From contig NC_063173.1 in NCBI RefSeq assembly GCF_023159225.1, positions 6,392,352 through 6,456,351 on the forward strand: 64,000 nucleotides of DNA, given 5' to 3'. Origin of the DNA: Perognathus longimembris pacificus. Its lineage: Eukaryota > Chordata > Mammalia > Rodentia > Heteromyidae. Shown one piece after another: positions 1 through 11,705 of the stretch. Under the pieces are notes generated by a model. The model saw only the letters and a list, made by a program, of their open reading frames with translations. It did no database searches and had not been told where the DNA came from. The first letter of the stretch is position 1; each line of letters starts with the position of its first letter. Position numbers and translations under genes: made by a program.

Positions 1-1827
1 TAGCAGGCGTGGGGCCTTGATTTCAACGCCAATATCACACGAAAAGTCACTGAAAAGAGATAGGAAATGTAGAGAATCACACCTTTCTGGATAAAAAGCC
101 ATAACTTTTATATTATAAACAAATCTTCTCAGAAGCATCAGCTCGTGGAACTCCTTTCTTTGTAACAGGGAATGACAGAAAAAAAGAAGTGTCTCCCCAG
201 TGCCTGTGATTCTTCTAGACAGTCAAATACTAGACCACCTCTGACACTGGATAGCTGATGGGGTTAATGTAATAACCTGAATAAATTCTTCAAATGCAAG
301 AAATGAAAGAGATCTACATCTGCATACAGGTAAGATCCTAATTAAATGCACAAAACCACAAATATTTCTGCTTCCATAAATGGACTGAATTCGAATTCTT
401 GCTCTTTCGCTGGAAAGCACTTGTTAAGCCTTTTTTTAGGGCCAATGTACTTCAGTTTCCATGACTGGCGGGTGCAGAAGATGGAGACAGGATAAAAATG
501 GTGAACAAGACCTGATGGATTAGCTGTTGTCTTACGAAGATAATTTATTTCAAGTCTTACACGGTGCACCTCTGCCTTTATCTCCCACTCTCAAATTCCA
601 CCACTGTGTGCACACAAACATGCACCTTTCAAGGAGAGGCAATTTCTCCACCTCCCTATTTATTCTTTTGATTCCATCCTAAGAGTTTCCTTGGAGTGTA
701 ACCACTACACATGGAAAGCAAGCTGGCGTTAGGTGAATAGATTTTTCTCAAAGCATTAAGAACCAAAGGTGGCTTTGGTTCTTTCCTTTCTATCTTTCTT
801 CTTTCTTTTCTCCTCCATCAAAGAATTGTCACATCTGCTGTCACGGTAACCAAAAAAAAAAAAAGATGAAGACAGCTTCTAAGTTTCACATACTAAAGAA
901 GTTGAATTACTTGCAACCCTGCCACTTCTATACTTCAGGGAGAGTTTTTGTGCTGAGCTCCCAGAATAAATTATGTCCTTTTGACCATCTACCCTTTCTC
1001 TCTCAAGGACTCAGACAGAAAGCCAAGCCCAGGAAAGGGGAAGGGAAGGCGGGAAACACTCCTGACAGACACTGTTTGTTCTTCGGCAGCGATAAGATGA
1101 GAAGGAATGAACACAACTGAGCCTCATGGATAGAAGACGGTTCTAGCAGCTATCCTTACAGGGAGTTGTGGTGAGCACGTGTGCAGGACTAGTGGCGAGG
1201 GCGGGAGGAGACAGAGTGGTCAGGAAAGAGTCAGGGCCATGATTGTGGGGACCCCTCCTCCCCCCATGATGTATCTAGGGTTAACTGGGGAGGTTGTTTC
1301 ACCTCTGGGTGGCCTTGCACCCAGTGACGATGACAGCAGTGACTTCATTGTGGAGTCACCCGGGTGAGGTGTTCTGTACAAAGCACGTACCATCGGTGCC
1401 GGGCACACGGGGACAATGAGTGAGTATGAATGACTTTTCTCTTTTGAGTGGTTACCAAGAACACTACTTTGTACAGATTCTACTTTGAGAAAAAAAAAAA
1501 AAAACAGTTAACAATAGTAGGCCCGAGACCATTATCTGTAAAAGAAGTCGGTTGGAAGAGGGGCCTCTGATTGGCATTTGGGAGCGGAGTTGGAAGGGTT
1601 CTTATTCATTCCAGTTTGCTACCCTGTCGCCCCCTGACTGTGACCTGGCAGTATGGAGGGCCTCACGCCTTCCAGTCAAGGCGGGCCTCTTCTTCCACCA
1701 CGAATTCCTGGATCGTCAAACCCTAACAGCACGTGAACCCCAGGCCCCTGGGGACTGGAGACAGAGAAGCCGCAAGGAAAGCCGCTGCATGGTCGCTAAG
1801 AAGGGACGCACCAGGGTGACACTACCT
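1..1827. other. Unique non-coding DNA
   Basis: No gene or recognised repeat is seen. The stretch holds a short CT-rich run near 779-820 and A-runs near 853-865 and 1490-1504. The small open frames have no recognisable protein features and overlap on both strands. Confidence 0.5.
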
Positions 1828-2020
1828 GGGTTGCTGTCTTTTTAACTGTGGGCTTGAGCAAGTTATTTAACCTCTCTGGCCTCTCCTCTTTTCATAACTG
1901 TAAGAGGGTATAACACTGGCTGACTTAAAGAGGTGCAGTGAGATTCAGTGAATTAATATATGCAAATGTATGTCACACTAGCTTGGCACTTGAATATAAT
2001 CAATAAACATGAACTACAAT
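1828..2020 (+). mobile_element. MIR SINE (ancient)
   Basis: The order of motifs is that of MIR: 'gcttgagcaagttattta' then 'acctctctggcctct', a 'cataactgtaagagg' block, and an end with 'gcacttgaatataatcaat'. MIR is an ancient tRNA-derived mammalian SINE. This copy is diverged and lacks an evident A-tail or target duplication. Confidence 0.75.
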
Positions 2021-2944
2021 TACAACGAGAGCGGTTGTTCTTCTGAAAACTACTGGGATTTGAACTCATGAGGTCTGGGTCTCAACTGTGCCATCGACAG
2101 CCATCTGCAGGACTCAAACAACTCTCTAGACTTAGGGCCCAGCGCAATGTGGGGTCCCATGTACATCTTCAACACTGGGAAAAGCTGTTGGGAAACCTCA
2201 CTAGCATCCAAAGCTCCTCTTTCTCTAGCCTCAGCCTTCCATGTGTAGAGAGGGGAGGTGGTACCCAGGAAGCCAGACATTTATCCTTCGGGGCTCCGTT
2301 CCATTCTCAAGAGTCCTTGAAAGGCGAGTTTCTCACTCCCGCCTGTAGTAACAGATGTCCTCAGCAAGGCGCTCAGCAACACGCGCTTTCTGAGAGCTTT
2401 CCTTCTCGTGGACAATTTGCCCCTCTAGGATTACACTGACTCCGACCTGTCAGGTTCCTGAAACCAAGGCGCTGACACGTTCCAGCAGCTTCTGGCTTCT
2501 CAGGATATTAATGGGTCCTCATGTCTGGGGAAAATGCTACAGTGGCCCTATCACCTAATTTAAAAAGCAGTAAGCTGTCTTTAATTTGCTTGATGTGCTA
2601 ATTCATCCCAGCAGCGTTTATAAAATGCCATTAAGACTCACACTTTGCACCCAGGGTGCTTTTTAACAAAGTCCATTAGAAAAGTAGAATTTGACAGGAG
2701 TAATGCTACAGCATTCTCAGCCCTCCTGTCCTTCTTCAACTTCGCCACATGGTAATGCTTGCCAGCTGGGGAAGTCTGGAAGGAAGAGTGAAGCCGCTGC
2801 TTCCGCTCATGGCTGGGTAGCATGGCTGTAGCAACCCCAAACACCCTACTGAATAGCGCTGATTACATGCCCCGCCAGGTGTGAAGTCCTTTATATCCCC
2901 TGTCTCCTTCAGGCTGCTAAGTAAGCAGGAGGGCATGTGGGTTA
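2021..2944. other. Unique DNA, possible conserved block
   Basis: No gene is recognised. Around 2555-2710 is an AT-rich, repeat-free block with homeodomain-like cores (taattt, aattaa-type), which looks like a conserved non-coding element but cannot be tested from one sequence. Confidence 0.3.
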
Positions 2945-3085
2945 TAGGATAGCTTTTGAGACAGAGATGAACTGGGGTTAAGTCTCAGTTCCTAGCTGTA
3001 AATTTGGGACATTTTTCTTAACCTCTTAGACGGTCATTTTTTTAGAGCCTTCGGAAGGTGTAAAGCCTGCTGATCTGAGCTTGAT
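2945..3085 (+). mobile_element. MIR SINE fragment
   Basis: The core 'gttaagtctcagttcctagctgtaaatttgggacatttttcttaacctctta' follows the MIR pattern of 'ctgtgtgaccttgggcaag...ttaacctct' with heavy divergence. It is a partial copy. Confidence 0.5.
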
Positions 3086-3129
3086 CTCATTCAGGTGAGA
3101 GCTACAGAACTAGAAGATGATACATTTGT

Positions 3130-3850
3130 GTGTTAAGTCATTAATGTATGATGATTTGGTATGGTAGCAATAGAAAACGGGTACCCATTTTTGGTGTCTA
3201 AATGGGGGTGCTGTGTAATAAAATGTAGAAACGATGTTGGAATTAGGCACTGAAAAGAGGCTGGTTGAGAAACGTGACAGGAAAAGCCTAGATTATCTTG
3301 AAAGATTAGCAGAGAACGGACATTAGGGATGCACCAAGAATGCTTTGTTAATTTCAAACAGAAATATGGACTTGCAGACTGCTCCAAGTAAGAACATATG
3401 ATTGGAAAATAGGAAAGGCACCCTTGTTGAAGATAGGTAGGAAGCGTAGTGGCATTGTATTCTTCTGTTCTATGAACGAGGAATCACCAGAGGCTCAATG
3501 GTGGTCTAGCGTGGGAAGAATAATAGCTCCCCAAAGCTTCCCATATTTAATCTCTAGGTACCCCAAACCCGTAGAGCCCTCTGTGGCATAAAGAATGTGA
3601 ACGTGCGATTGTAATCTCGGGTTTTAAAATGAGAAAATTACCCTGGATTTTCTGTATGGGTGGGCCTGTTCTAATCCCACGACTCTTTGAAAGTGGAAGA
3701 AGAGGCAAAAGAAAAGATGTGCTAGGAGAAGAACTTGACTGATATGGTTGGCTCTGAAAATGGAGGCGGGAAATTTGTCACAGCAGCAGAGTAAAACTAA
3801 TCCCTTGGATAACGATTTAGTAGAGGTAATGGAGAAGGCACAGGCCATGG
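3130..3850 (+). mobile_element. MaLR/LTR-like ancient fragment
   Basis: The block from about 3515 ('agaataatagctccccaaag', 'atatttaatctctagg', then 'ccctggattttctgtatggg', 'tgggcctgttctaatccc') follows a common mammalian LTR-type repeat of the MaLR age class, recalled by pattern only. The start near 3140-3180 ('ggtatggtagcaatagaaaac') resembles the end of such an element. No internal coding region is visible. Confidence 0.4.
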
Positions 3851-3889
3851 GTTCGATGATTTTAAAGATTCTATGGAAATACTAAGCAT

Positions 3890-4185
3890 CAATAACTTAT
3901 TAGATGCCCAATATTGGCCAGACCATACACAACGTGTCTTTGCTTTACATAGTTCACACCAGTAAGTAGTTTGAAATATAGTTACAACTATTTTCCTTGC
4001 ACATAAACAACTTAGGACTTTAATTGCTTGTATTTATAATTTAATTCCATAAGATGCTCACCTCCCCAGATCAATACCTTTTCCCTGTTTGAGACGAGGG
4101 AGCTAAGGCACAGAAGCTCCAGCCTTTCTTCTTCACTGTTACAGAGCCAGCTGCTCTTTACCCTTCTTTTCCCCAGCTTACGATT
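3890..4185 (-). mobile_element. MIR-like fragment
   Basis: On the plus strand the blocks 'gcccaatattggccagaccatacac', 'ctttacatagttcacacc' and 'gagacgagggagctaaggcacagaa' appear in the order of a reversed MIR. The distance is longer than usual, so there may be an internal insertion. The call is tentative. Confidence 0.4.
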
Positions 4186-4189
4186 CCAA

Positions 4190-4598
4190 TCTTGATTGGA
4201 AATGAGTTTCACCTCTTCTACTAAAAATCAGTAGCTTCCAGATTCAGCCTCAGCAGGCTTTACAGAAGCATTGACAAATAAAGGAGCAAATGAGCATTAC
4301 TCCCTTCTGTGCTGTGAACTTGTTCAGGCTAGAGAGATCTTTGTTTCCATGACAACATTAAGGCCCAAGAATCCGAGTGTTTCAATTCAGCATCCTTGGT
4401 CTCTAGAGGGTTGAGCCTTCTGCTTGTTTAGAGGGGATCTGATCTTCACCTTTTTATGCAGAACGAGAAAGAGCCAAAGCAAGAAGAAATGAAGTCTGCT
4501 CTTGGCTCCATTCCACCATGCCTATCTTGGATAGAAATATCCCATGTGCATATTGTTAGTGTAAGTAGCTACAGATGAAGGAAAGAGCTATAGATCTT
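4190..4598. other. Unique non-coding DNA
   Basis: Nothing recognisable is seen on either strand. Confidence 0.4.
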
Positions 4599-4599
4599 G

Positions 4600-4800
4600 C
4601 AGTGAACGCACAGATTCAAGTCACACTGCCTCTTGATAGTGGCTTGTCATTGAGAAATTCACTGGGATAATCTGAGTCTTTCGTTTAACAAACAGTTTTT
4701 AAAAAATCATCTTTACATTTCACCTATTGGTAGAGATTCCGTGAGGTGATATAGAAAAAAACACTTAGCCCAGTTACTGGTAGCCGGTAATGCACTCGCT
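4600..4800 (+). mobile_element. MIR SINE (diverged)
   Basis: The motifs 'gattcaagtcacactgcctc', 'tcattgagaaattcact', 'gattccgtgaggtga' and 'cacttagcccagttactgg' follow the MIR order. The copy is old and poorly conserved. Confidence 0.5.
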
Positions 4801-5012
4801 TTACCTCTTCCCTGCTGGGGAGATAAGTGCAGGGTGGGTTAGCTCCTCAAGTATTCGAAGGGAAATGGAATACGGTATGCCTTGGAAATGTGACATAAAA
4901 ATACATATGCAGTTACTTTGCTTAAAGTATTTCCCCATCAGAGACGTGTGAAAAAGATTCTAGGCTTACAACAGAAAGATAAAAGCTTTAATTGTTCTTA
5001 TTTTAAAAATCA

Positions 5013-5252
5013 GAGCCAGGCATGGTGGTTTAGGCCTGTAATCCTAGGTCTTCAGGAGGTTGAGATCTGAGAATTGTGGTTCAAAGCTGCCTGGGCAGGA
5101 AAGTCCACTGAGACTCCAGATAACCACCAGAAAGCCAGAAGTAAGAGTTGTGACTGAAATGGTTGAGCGCCAGCCTTCAGTGAAAAAGCTAAGGGGCAGC
5201 ACTTGTGCACTGAAGCACAAGTGTAGCATTTGCACACACACACACACACACA
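5013..5252 (+). mobile_element. B1-Geo dimeric SINE with (CA)n tail
   Basis: The left half is 7SL/B1-like ('gccaggcatggtggtttagg', 'cctgtaatcctagg', 'gttgagatctgagaattg'). A linker near 5125-5140 ('accaccagaaagccagaag') leads to a Geo-like right half ('gttgtgactgaaatggttgag'). The element ends in a (CA)n run at 5233-5252, a tail type seen in about half of the B1-headed copies here. Confidence 0.8.
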
Positions 5253-5344
5253 TTTTTCATCAGTTTTTTTTAAACAACATCTATTTAACCTTATCATGCA
5301 AACAATGAATAAGTGTTGCTAAAACAAAAGGAATCCTGGAAGAA

Positions 5345-5453
5345 GAATTTCAACGTAATTCCGCGCGGTGAGATCCCGAGTAAGCGACTTCGCCTCGTTG
5401 ATTAAGTTTAGCTTCCACATAACTCACGAGCAAAAAAAAAAAAAAAAAAAAAA
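5345..5453 (+). mobile_element. Unidentified A-tailed CpG-rich insert
   Basis: A CpG-rich segment of about 75 bp (5360-5430) ends in a run of more than 20 A at about 5432-5454. Short flanks 'tttcaacgtaattc' (5347-5360) and 'attcaagtgtattc' (5457-5470) look like a decayed target-site duplication. This fits a retroposed RNA, but I do not recognise which RNA, and no AATAAA signal precedes the A-run. Confidence 0.4.
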
Positions 5454-6020
5454 AGATTCAAGTGTATTCGGCGTCCTATTTTGTGCCTTTGTTTTTCAAG
5501 ACGCTTTGAGGGGACGAGGGAATTTTCTTTGTGGCTGATAGGATGGTATGTCTCACCCAGCTGCGCTTGCGTTGTGAGAATCACTTAGCTTGGTGACATC
5601 TCCTCTGTTGTGTCAGCTGTTCGCTGAGGTGATAAGTAACGTCAGAAAAACAGCCCAGAGGAGGACGAGTTTCAGAGGTGTCAGTCCCTGCCTGCTTGGC
5701 TCCATCGCTGGGGACTGGTGGGGAGGCCTGGGGGGGAGCACGAGGTGGATAAAGCTGCTCCCTTTATGGCTGCCAGGAAGCAGAGAGTGACTGCGGATGA
5801 GACTCATTCACTGACGTCCCAGCTCACTGATCTACTCACACCTAGAATGGACCTTATTGTGTGTCTAGCCAAGGTAGTTATTTTCTGTAACTGAAAACGC
5901 AAGCATTGTCTCTATTTTATAGAAGGAAAACGTTTTGTTTTGTTTTTTTAATCACAGGCCATGGATTATGGTATCATTTAGTTAAGCCATTTAATCATTA
6001 ATAACCTTACAAGGCAGTTT
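5454..6020. other. Unique non-coding DNA
   Basis: No gene or repeat is recognised. Confidence 0.4.
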
Positions 6021-6027
6021 CATACCT

Positions 6028-6119
6028 CTTTTTAAGGGAACTTGGCATTGGGGCTTGAACACAGGGTCTTGTCTTGGCTAAGCTGGCATTCTGTTACTTG
6101 AGCCATACCCTCAACCTTG
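6028..6119 (-). mobile_element. Diverged Geo-monomer fragment
   Basis: Read on the plus strand, 'ttggggcttgaacacaggg' and 'gttacttgagccata' match the reverse of the Geo right half (ggcttgaactcaggg, cacttgagccaca). The rest is poorly conserved. Confidence 0.45.
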
Positions 6120-6129
6120 TAAGACTTTT

Positions 6130-6595
6130 TTTTCCCCTGCCAGTCCCAGGGTTTGAACTCAGGGCCTGGGTACTGTCCCTGAGTTTCTTTCGCTGACGAC
6201 TAGCATTGTACCACTTGAGCCACAGCGCCACTTCCCACTTTTTCTGAATGGTGTATTGAAGATAAGAGTCTTACAGGGCTGGGGATATAGCCTAGTGGCA
6301 AGAGTGCCTGCCTCGGATACACGAGGCCCTAGGTTCGATTCCCCAGCACCACATATACAGAAAACGGCCAGAAGTGGCGCTGTGGCTCAAGTGGCAGAGT
6401 GCTAGCCTTGAGCGGGAAGAAGCCAGGGACGGTGCTGGGGCCCTGAGTCCAAGGCCCAGGACTGGCCAAAAAAAAAAAAAAAAAAAAGAGTCTTACAGAC
6501 TTTCTTGCCCAGGCTAGCTTCCAATTGTGATCCTCAGATCTCAGCCTCCTTAGTAACTGGGATTACAGGTGTGAGCCACCAGCACCTGGGTCCTA
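6130..6595 (-). mobile_element. B1-Geo SINE split by a later SINE
   Basis: The Geo half lies at 6134-6236 ('ccagtcccagggtttgaac' ... 'cacttgagccacagcgcc') and the B1 half at 6487-6595 ('tcctcagatctcagcctcc', 'gattacaggtgtgagccacc'). An IDL-Geo element with its duplicated target interrupts them. Imperfect flanking repeats 'taagactttt' (6120-6129) and 'taagactctt' (6596-6605) look like the outer target duplication. Confidence 0.85.
6277..6485 (+). mobile_element. IDL-Geo SINE (young)
   Basis: The left monomer is ID/tRNA-Ala-like (A box 'tagcctagtgg', B box 'ggttcgattcc'). The right monomer is Geo ('gtggctcaagtggcagagtg' to 'caggactggcc') and is followed by an A-tail. A perfect 13-bp target duplication 'aagagtcttacag' is at 6264-6276 and 6486-6498. 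It sits inside an older minus-strand B1-Geo. The family is reported only from Geomyoidea rodents. Confidence 0.95.
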
Positions 6596-6599
6596 TAAG

Positions 6600-7440
6600 A
6601 CTCTTAAAAGTACTCAACTCATCATACCAGACTGTTGGGGGAGGATTGAGAAAATGTGTATCAGGAAGGAGTCTAGCAGTGACTGTTAGAACTAAAGATA
6701 GAACTCACTGGGCACTGGAGGGCCGCACAGCCAGAGTCGTTAGTTGTCGGTGTGGCATTATGACTTTAATCAGGGACAAGTAACTCTTTCCCGCCATCCT
6801 CCACGTCTCTCCCTGTGGACACTGCGTGAATACATTTCTCATGTCCAGAGGCCTGAGCGTTGATCATTTCAGACAAGGTATCATCACCCTCTCCAGGGAC
6901 AGGGCCCACTCCAAGCCTGCCTTCTCTCTCCTCAGGCCCTGCAGTCTGTCAGAGCAGTTTATATTCCAATACTGTGTGACAAATCTCCCACCTGAGAGAG
7001 GAAGGAAGAAGCAAGGCTGAGCCTGCCCAGAGGCTGCGTTCACCAGATCATGTGAACGGCATTGTTGGTTTCAGGGTAGGCGAGGGCTATAAAATGCAAT
7101 CATCTTCAAAATCCTCCTCCTTCGCCCTACATGCCACCAGCTGCATATCCTGAAAATGACAGATGTGAACGAGGAACACGGCTGCTCTCAAGACCTCTTG
7201 CTTTCAGGCTCAATGCACTAGACCATCAAGGCACTTTGAGTAGTGGAGAAAATTCAGAGGGACTGACCCAGTTCCAGCTGCATGCTTTTATTTCTGATAT
7301 GAGTCTACCTGGGTAGACTAAGCTTTGATAGTCAACCTTCAGGAAGGCCTGAACTGTTACTAAGTAGCAAGCCGGCAGTAGAGAGGACTATCCTAAGATT
7401 TCATTACTAGTGATACACAATTAATATTTGAACATGTAAA
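6600..7440. other. Unique non-coding DNA
   Basis: No recognisable gene or repeat. Small open frames show no known domain. Confidence 0.4.
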
Positions 7441-7448
7441 TGTATATA

Positions 7449-7484
<36 letters not shown>
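7441..7484. repeat. (TA)n microsatellite
   Basis: About 44 bp of almost pure alternating T and A with one G interruption. Confidence 0.95.
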
Positions 7485-7485
<1 letters not shown>

Positions 7486-7630
7486 TTGGTTTTTAAATAT
7501 CAAGGGGAAGAGACCTCTGCACTTGGGTTTCTGAAAGTGCAGCGAGAGAAGCAAGCATGCCTTTATTGGGGTCTTATAATTAGATGAGTGACTTTAGGAC
7601 TTGGTACGTTCTCAATATTTGTTAGCCGAG

Positions 7631-7850
7631 GGCTGGGGATATAGCCTAGTGGCAAGAGTGCCTGCCTCGGTATACCCGAGGCCCTAGGTTCGATTCCCCA
7701 GTACCACATATACAGAAAACGGCCAGAAGCGGCGCTGTGGCTCAAGTGGCAGAGTGCTAGCCTTGAGCGGGAAGAAGCCAGGGACAGTGCTCAGGCCCTG
7801 AGTCCAAGGCCCAGGACTGGCCAAAAAAAAAAAATAAAATAAAATAAAAA
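7631..7850 (+). mobile_element. IDL-Geo SINE (young)
   Basis: A full dimer: IDL (A box 'tagcctagtgg', B box 'ggttcgattcc'), then Geo, then an A-rich tail with (TAAAA) units. A perfect 17-bp target duplication 'aatatttgttagccgag' is at 7614-7630 and 7851-7867. The anticodon-arm region reads CCTCGG-TATAC-CCGAGG, a perfect hairpin. Confidence 0.95.
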
Positions 7851-7945
7851 AATATTTGTTAGCCGAGTCTAACATCCATCTGCTGGTTCTAGTATTGATC
7901 ATTGGAGCATCAGCAAGGCAAGCACATTTTTGCTTTATAGTAACA

Positions 7946-7950
<5 letters not shown>

Positions 7951-7986
<36 letters not shown>

Positions 7987-8146
7987 CACAAATACTGGGG
8001 CTTGGCTCTGCCTTGCACTTGCTCAACTGGCTTGCTTGGAGCTAATGTCTCATGGTCTTTTCTTCTGGAGCTGGCTTCTAACTGTCGTCCTTCCAACCTC
8101 AGCTTCCTACATAGATAGCATTACAGGTGTTGAGTCTCTGGCATGA
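7951..8146 (-). mobile_element. B1-Geo SINE, degraded, with (TG)n
   Basis: A (TG)n run at 7951-7982 is the reverse of the element's (CA)n tail. It is followed by diverged Geo ('tactggggcttggctctg') and B1 ('cctcagcttcctac', 'gcattacaggtgttgag') segments on the minus strand. Confidence 0.65.
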
Positions 8147-8149
8147 GGA

Positions 8150-8730
8150 TCCAGTAGCACTTTGGTTGAATGTTTGCTCACTGGCAACAGGGGACATGCT
8201 GGAAAAAGTCCATTTTTTTTTTTCACACGAGCATATGAAAAATGGGGAGAAAAGCATCTAAGAATGTTTCATATGATTGCTCCAAATCCTTGGTATCATC
8301 ATAGTGATGGTTTATCAGGACAAGTCATGAAATGCACACCACAATGCCAGACTACTGGCTGTCTTGAGTACTGGCCTGGTTGTATTGTTTCTTATTAGAA
8401 AGTCCATGACAGGAGAAGCCATGGGATGAGAAAGGCTTCAGAATTTTCCATCTGTCCATAAACGTCCTCATTGTCCCCTACTGATCATAGGCAGAGAGAG
8501 GGGACAGGAGCTTCTGTATGCATTCGGGTAAACACATGGAGTTAAAGAAGGTAATTGCACTTCCACGAATGGAAAAGAGGTAGCACTCATTTAAATAGTA
8601 AATGTGATTTTCCTTAAGAGAATGCTCTAGATGCCAGGAACTATATAGTATTTTCTGAGGACTCAGCATTGAGGAAGAGACTTGCTTCCTGCTACCAGGA
8701 GCTTCTGTTTAGAGAACACAGGTGGAAGGA
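8150..8730. other. Unique non-coding DNA
   Basis: Nothing recognisable is seen. Confidence 0.4.
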
Positions 8731-8734
8731 TCTA

Positions 8735-9160
8735 TTCATGTGCTCATTCATTCATTCATTCATCCACAAAACGTTGTTGATTCTAGAGGCTTGAGCTCTG
8801 TCAGAGACAGACGAAAATAACTTCCTCCAGGAAGCTTCCATTCTAGTGAGCAAAGATGAGCAAAACCCAATACACATAATCAAAAAGCAGGTAGTGAGAC
8901 AGGTTGTGAGTGTGTGTGCTAGGGAAAAACATTAAAAATAGATCCGGGTCAAGGAGTAAGAGCATGGTAGCAGTGAAGGTTGCATTTCCAAGCAAAGCGT
9001 CCCAGAGATAATGCGTTGAGGAGATATCTGAAAGAGGCGAGGCGTGAGCCATGCATCCAAAGAAAAGTTCTGCAGACAGGGGGACCGCAGTGCCAAGGCG
9101 CTAAAGGGACAGGGTGACAGGAACAGCTTGGGCTACTAGAGGATCCCAAAGCAGGAGGAT
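8735..9160. mobile_element. Ancient mammalian interspersed repeat
   Basis: The segment opens with (TTCA)n at 8746-8763, then 'ccattctagtgagcaaagatgagcaaaac', then a part with 'ggaccgcagtgccaaggcgc'. This order recalls a widespread old mammalian repeat of unresolved class (L2/MIR age). Parts of the same pattern recur near 12640, 15110 and 51740. Confidence 0.35.
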
Positions 9161-10117
9161 CCCTGACCTAGGTGCTCCTCAAGAAGTCGGCGAATGAAAG
9201 GAAGCTTGGTCCGCATCTCGTAGCGGAGCCATGGTCACCCACCCGTCCATCTTGCTCTGGGGAGCCTCGGGGAGCCTCCTCTGTACCACTGCGCCTGCGT
9301 TGGCTTCCTCACTCAGCCCCTCTTCTCCACCTCTATCTGGACCACCAAACACCTGCCTTGCCTCTTTTAGACTGCATTCGGCTACCACTCGCACAACACG
9401 TTAGAGTTTTCCAGCCACGAGTTTTACTTCATACTACGAAGGAAGTGGAAGCATTGCCGGATATAAAAAATACCATTCTGCAAATTTCAGTCCATTCTTT
9501 GAAGTTCATGAGTATCTCTGGAAACGAGACTCTTTCCAAGTCTATCCAGAGGGTGCAATTCCTTCCTGTCTCCGTGCCAAGTTGCTAGCCTGGATGTGGT
9601 CTCCAACATGGTCTTTCTTTTTACATGGCTACTGTAAAGCTGATGTGTAGAGGGGCTACCTGTTCTTCGTAGGTTACAGTTTAGTCGACTTGCCTGAGCT
9701 GTATCTTTTCTTTTTGATTTCTCCACTTGTGTTATGGAAAATATCACTTGTTTTTGTATTTTATACACAGAGCCCAGGAAAGAAGGTTCTCACAAAACAA
9801 GGCTAAGCAGAACTCAACTACATTCAGAACCCAAACTGGGTGACTTTGGGGGACATTGCTTCATTCCCGTGAGTCTCTCATGTTTAGCTCATCTGTAAAA
9901 TAAGATTCAAAGAACTGGATTATGTGCTCTTTGAAATGTACCCATTTATCATTTCAAGCCAACGGATGATTAGGCACCAATACCATCCTAAAATTTCACT
10001 TACTATCTTCCTTTCATGTTTGTGATACACAGGATGGATCATACAATTAGTGACAACCAACATTCAATGAACTTGGAAGGAACCATCTGGAAGGTTGTGG
10101 AATGAATGAATGGTGGG
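9161..10117. other. Unique DNA with a MIR-like trace
   Basis: The first 300 bp keep several CpGs but show no known protein. Around 9835-9960 the blocks 'gtgactttgggggacattgc' and 'gctcatctgtaaaataag' suggest a very diverged plus-strand MIR. Confidence 0.35.
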
Positions 10118-10121
10118 GGAA

Positions 10122-10161
<40 letters not shown>

Positions 10162-10170
10162 TGTGTATGT
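10122..10170. repeat. (TG)n microsatellite
   Basis: 49 bp of (TG)n with two TATG interruptions. No SINE body is evident next to it, unlike most (CA)n runs in this window. Confidence 0.95.
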
Positions 10171-11704
10171 TTGCTGCTGTTGTGTTACAGGCAGTAGATA
10201 GGTTTACCTCATTGTTATCTCTTTTTCCTACATACATTAAAAAAAAATCCTTGTGCTGTTTCCTCAATGACTTTTCAAATACCACTGAAAGTCCAAACAC
10301 CATGCTAGAGTCTGATCTTACTTCGTCCCATTTCTGCTCAGTAGCTGTCTTAATGGAACGTCTGCAGGAAATGTTCCTATCTTTCCCAATAGTTCAGACA
10401 TTTAAAGAGGAAAAACAGACTGGAACGTTTATGAAAGTTAGCATGTATACTTCTGGTATTTATAGTCTATACAAATATTATTGGCATTTTATTCCAACAG
10501 CACAACATTTTAACTTTAGCACTAAAGCTTCAAGCTGGGACATTTTCCATGTACCCGGTAACTCTTCCACCCACTCATTTATGAATTTATGAAACACTAC
10601 ACGCTAGGAAGCAGAGGTGGAAAATGGCACTCCGCCCTGAGAGCACTCTCCAGTTCATTTATCTTTTCTGTAGCCATAAAACAAGGTCATAATATTCTGT
10701 TTTCTATTCTGGAAATGATAGACGAATTCTACCTCCTTGACCTTTCTGGGATTTAGGCAACACCCATAAACACACAGGAAAAGGGATCTGGTACACAGAT
10801 ACGTGATTAACTGAAAGAGGATGTTCTGGTACAGACAACTATGCCACAACTCAAATTTTGGAGGGCTGCAAAATGATTTATTCTCCATTTGAATTTATTT
10901 TAATATCTATTCTCTATCTACCTACCTGCCTACCTACCTGTCTATCTCTTGTCTGGCTCCTTACTAAGTGCCAGACCCAGACCCAGGGGTCCTGTTAGGC
11001 TCAGAGCAGAAGGCTCCACTGGGGACCAGCCAGGTGACACGCCTTCCCCTCTTCAGCTCTTCCCACTGGGGAAAGTGATCCGACCATTTTGTGGAATAGC
11101 TCAGAAGGCAACTAGTACTATGTAACTTTTATATGCCAGAAACCATGCAATTATACTTTGGGTCATGTCTAATAAACCCCAAGTATTGTGGATACAGTGG
11201 CAAATGAGAAAAGCAATGCCAAATTACAGGCATGGCAGATGCAGAAGAAATGATTACCAGTACGACACGCCATAAGAAGTAGACAGCCCAGTAACCCATG
11301 AGAGTTGCTCCGTAGGAAAAGGCAGAAGCAATCTGCAGGGGACCGGAGGCAAAGATTTGAAGGAGGTAGAGAAGTTCCAGACATTTACTATGACCACCAG
11401 CTATCTGTCTGTCTGTTTCACCAGAATGTATGGATGAAGCTTTCAAAGTTTCATGGTCAGAATAAGTCATTTTTCTTCAAAGGAATGCTTCTGAAAATAC
11501 AGCGACCAAATCTCTGACAGGAAAACAGAGCAAACAGAACCTCTGGCTCTTTTCTACAACCACTGCTCAGCAGTCCTGGGGTCTCCACGAAGCTCTAGCT
11601 CTCCTTAAACCGCAGCAGAAAAATCTGTGGTCTACATCAGATGTCGGACGCTTAACATGAAAAAATCTTGTTATTAATGCCATGCTACTTCCAATTCATT
11701 TCTT
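10171..11704. other. Unique non-coding DNA
   Basis: A frame at 10110-10592 begins in the (TG)n and continues without a recognisable domain. A (CTAC/CTGC)-like stretch occurs near 10905-10950. No gene is supported. Confidence 0.4.
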
Positions 11705-11705
11705 T

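Noticed and set aside
10110..10592. A 160-codon frame
   Set aside because: It starts inside a (TG)n repeat and contains nothing recognisable.
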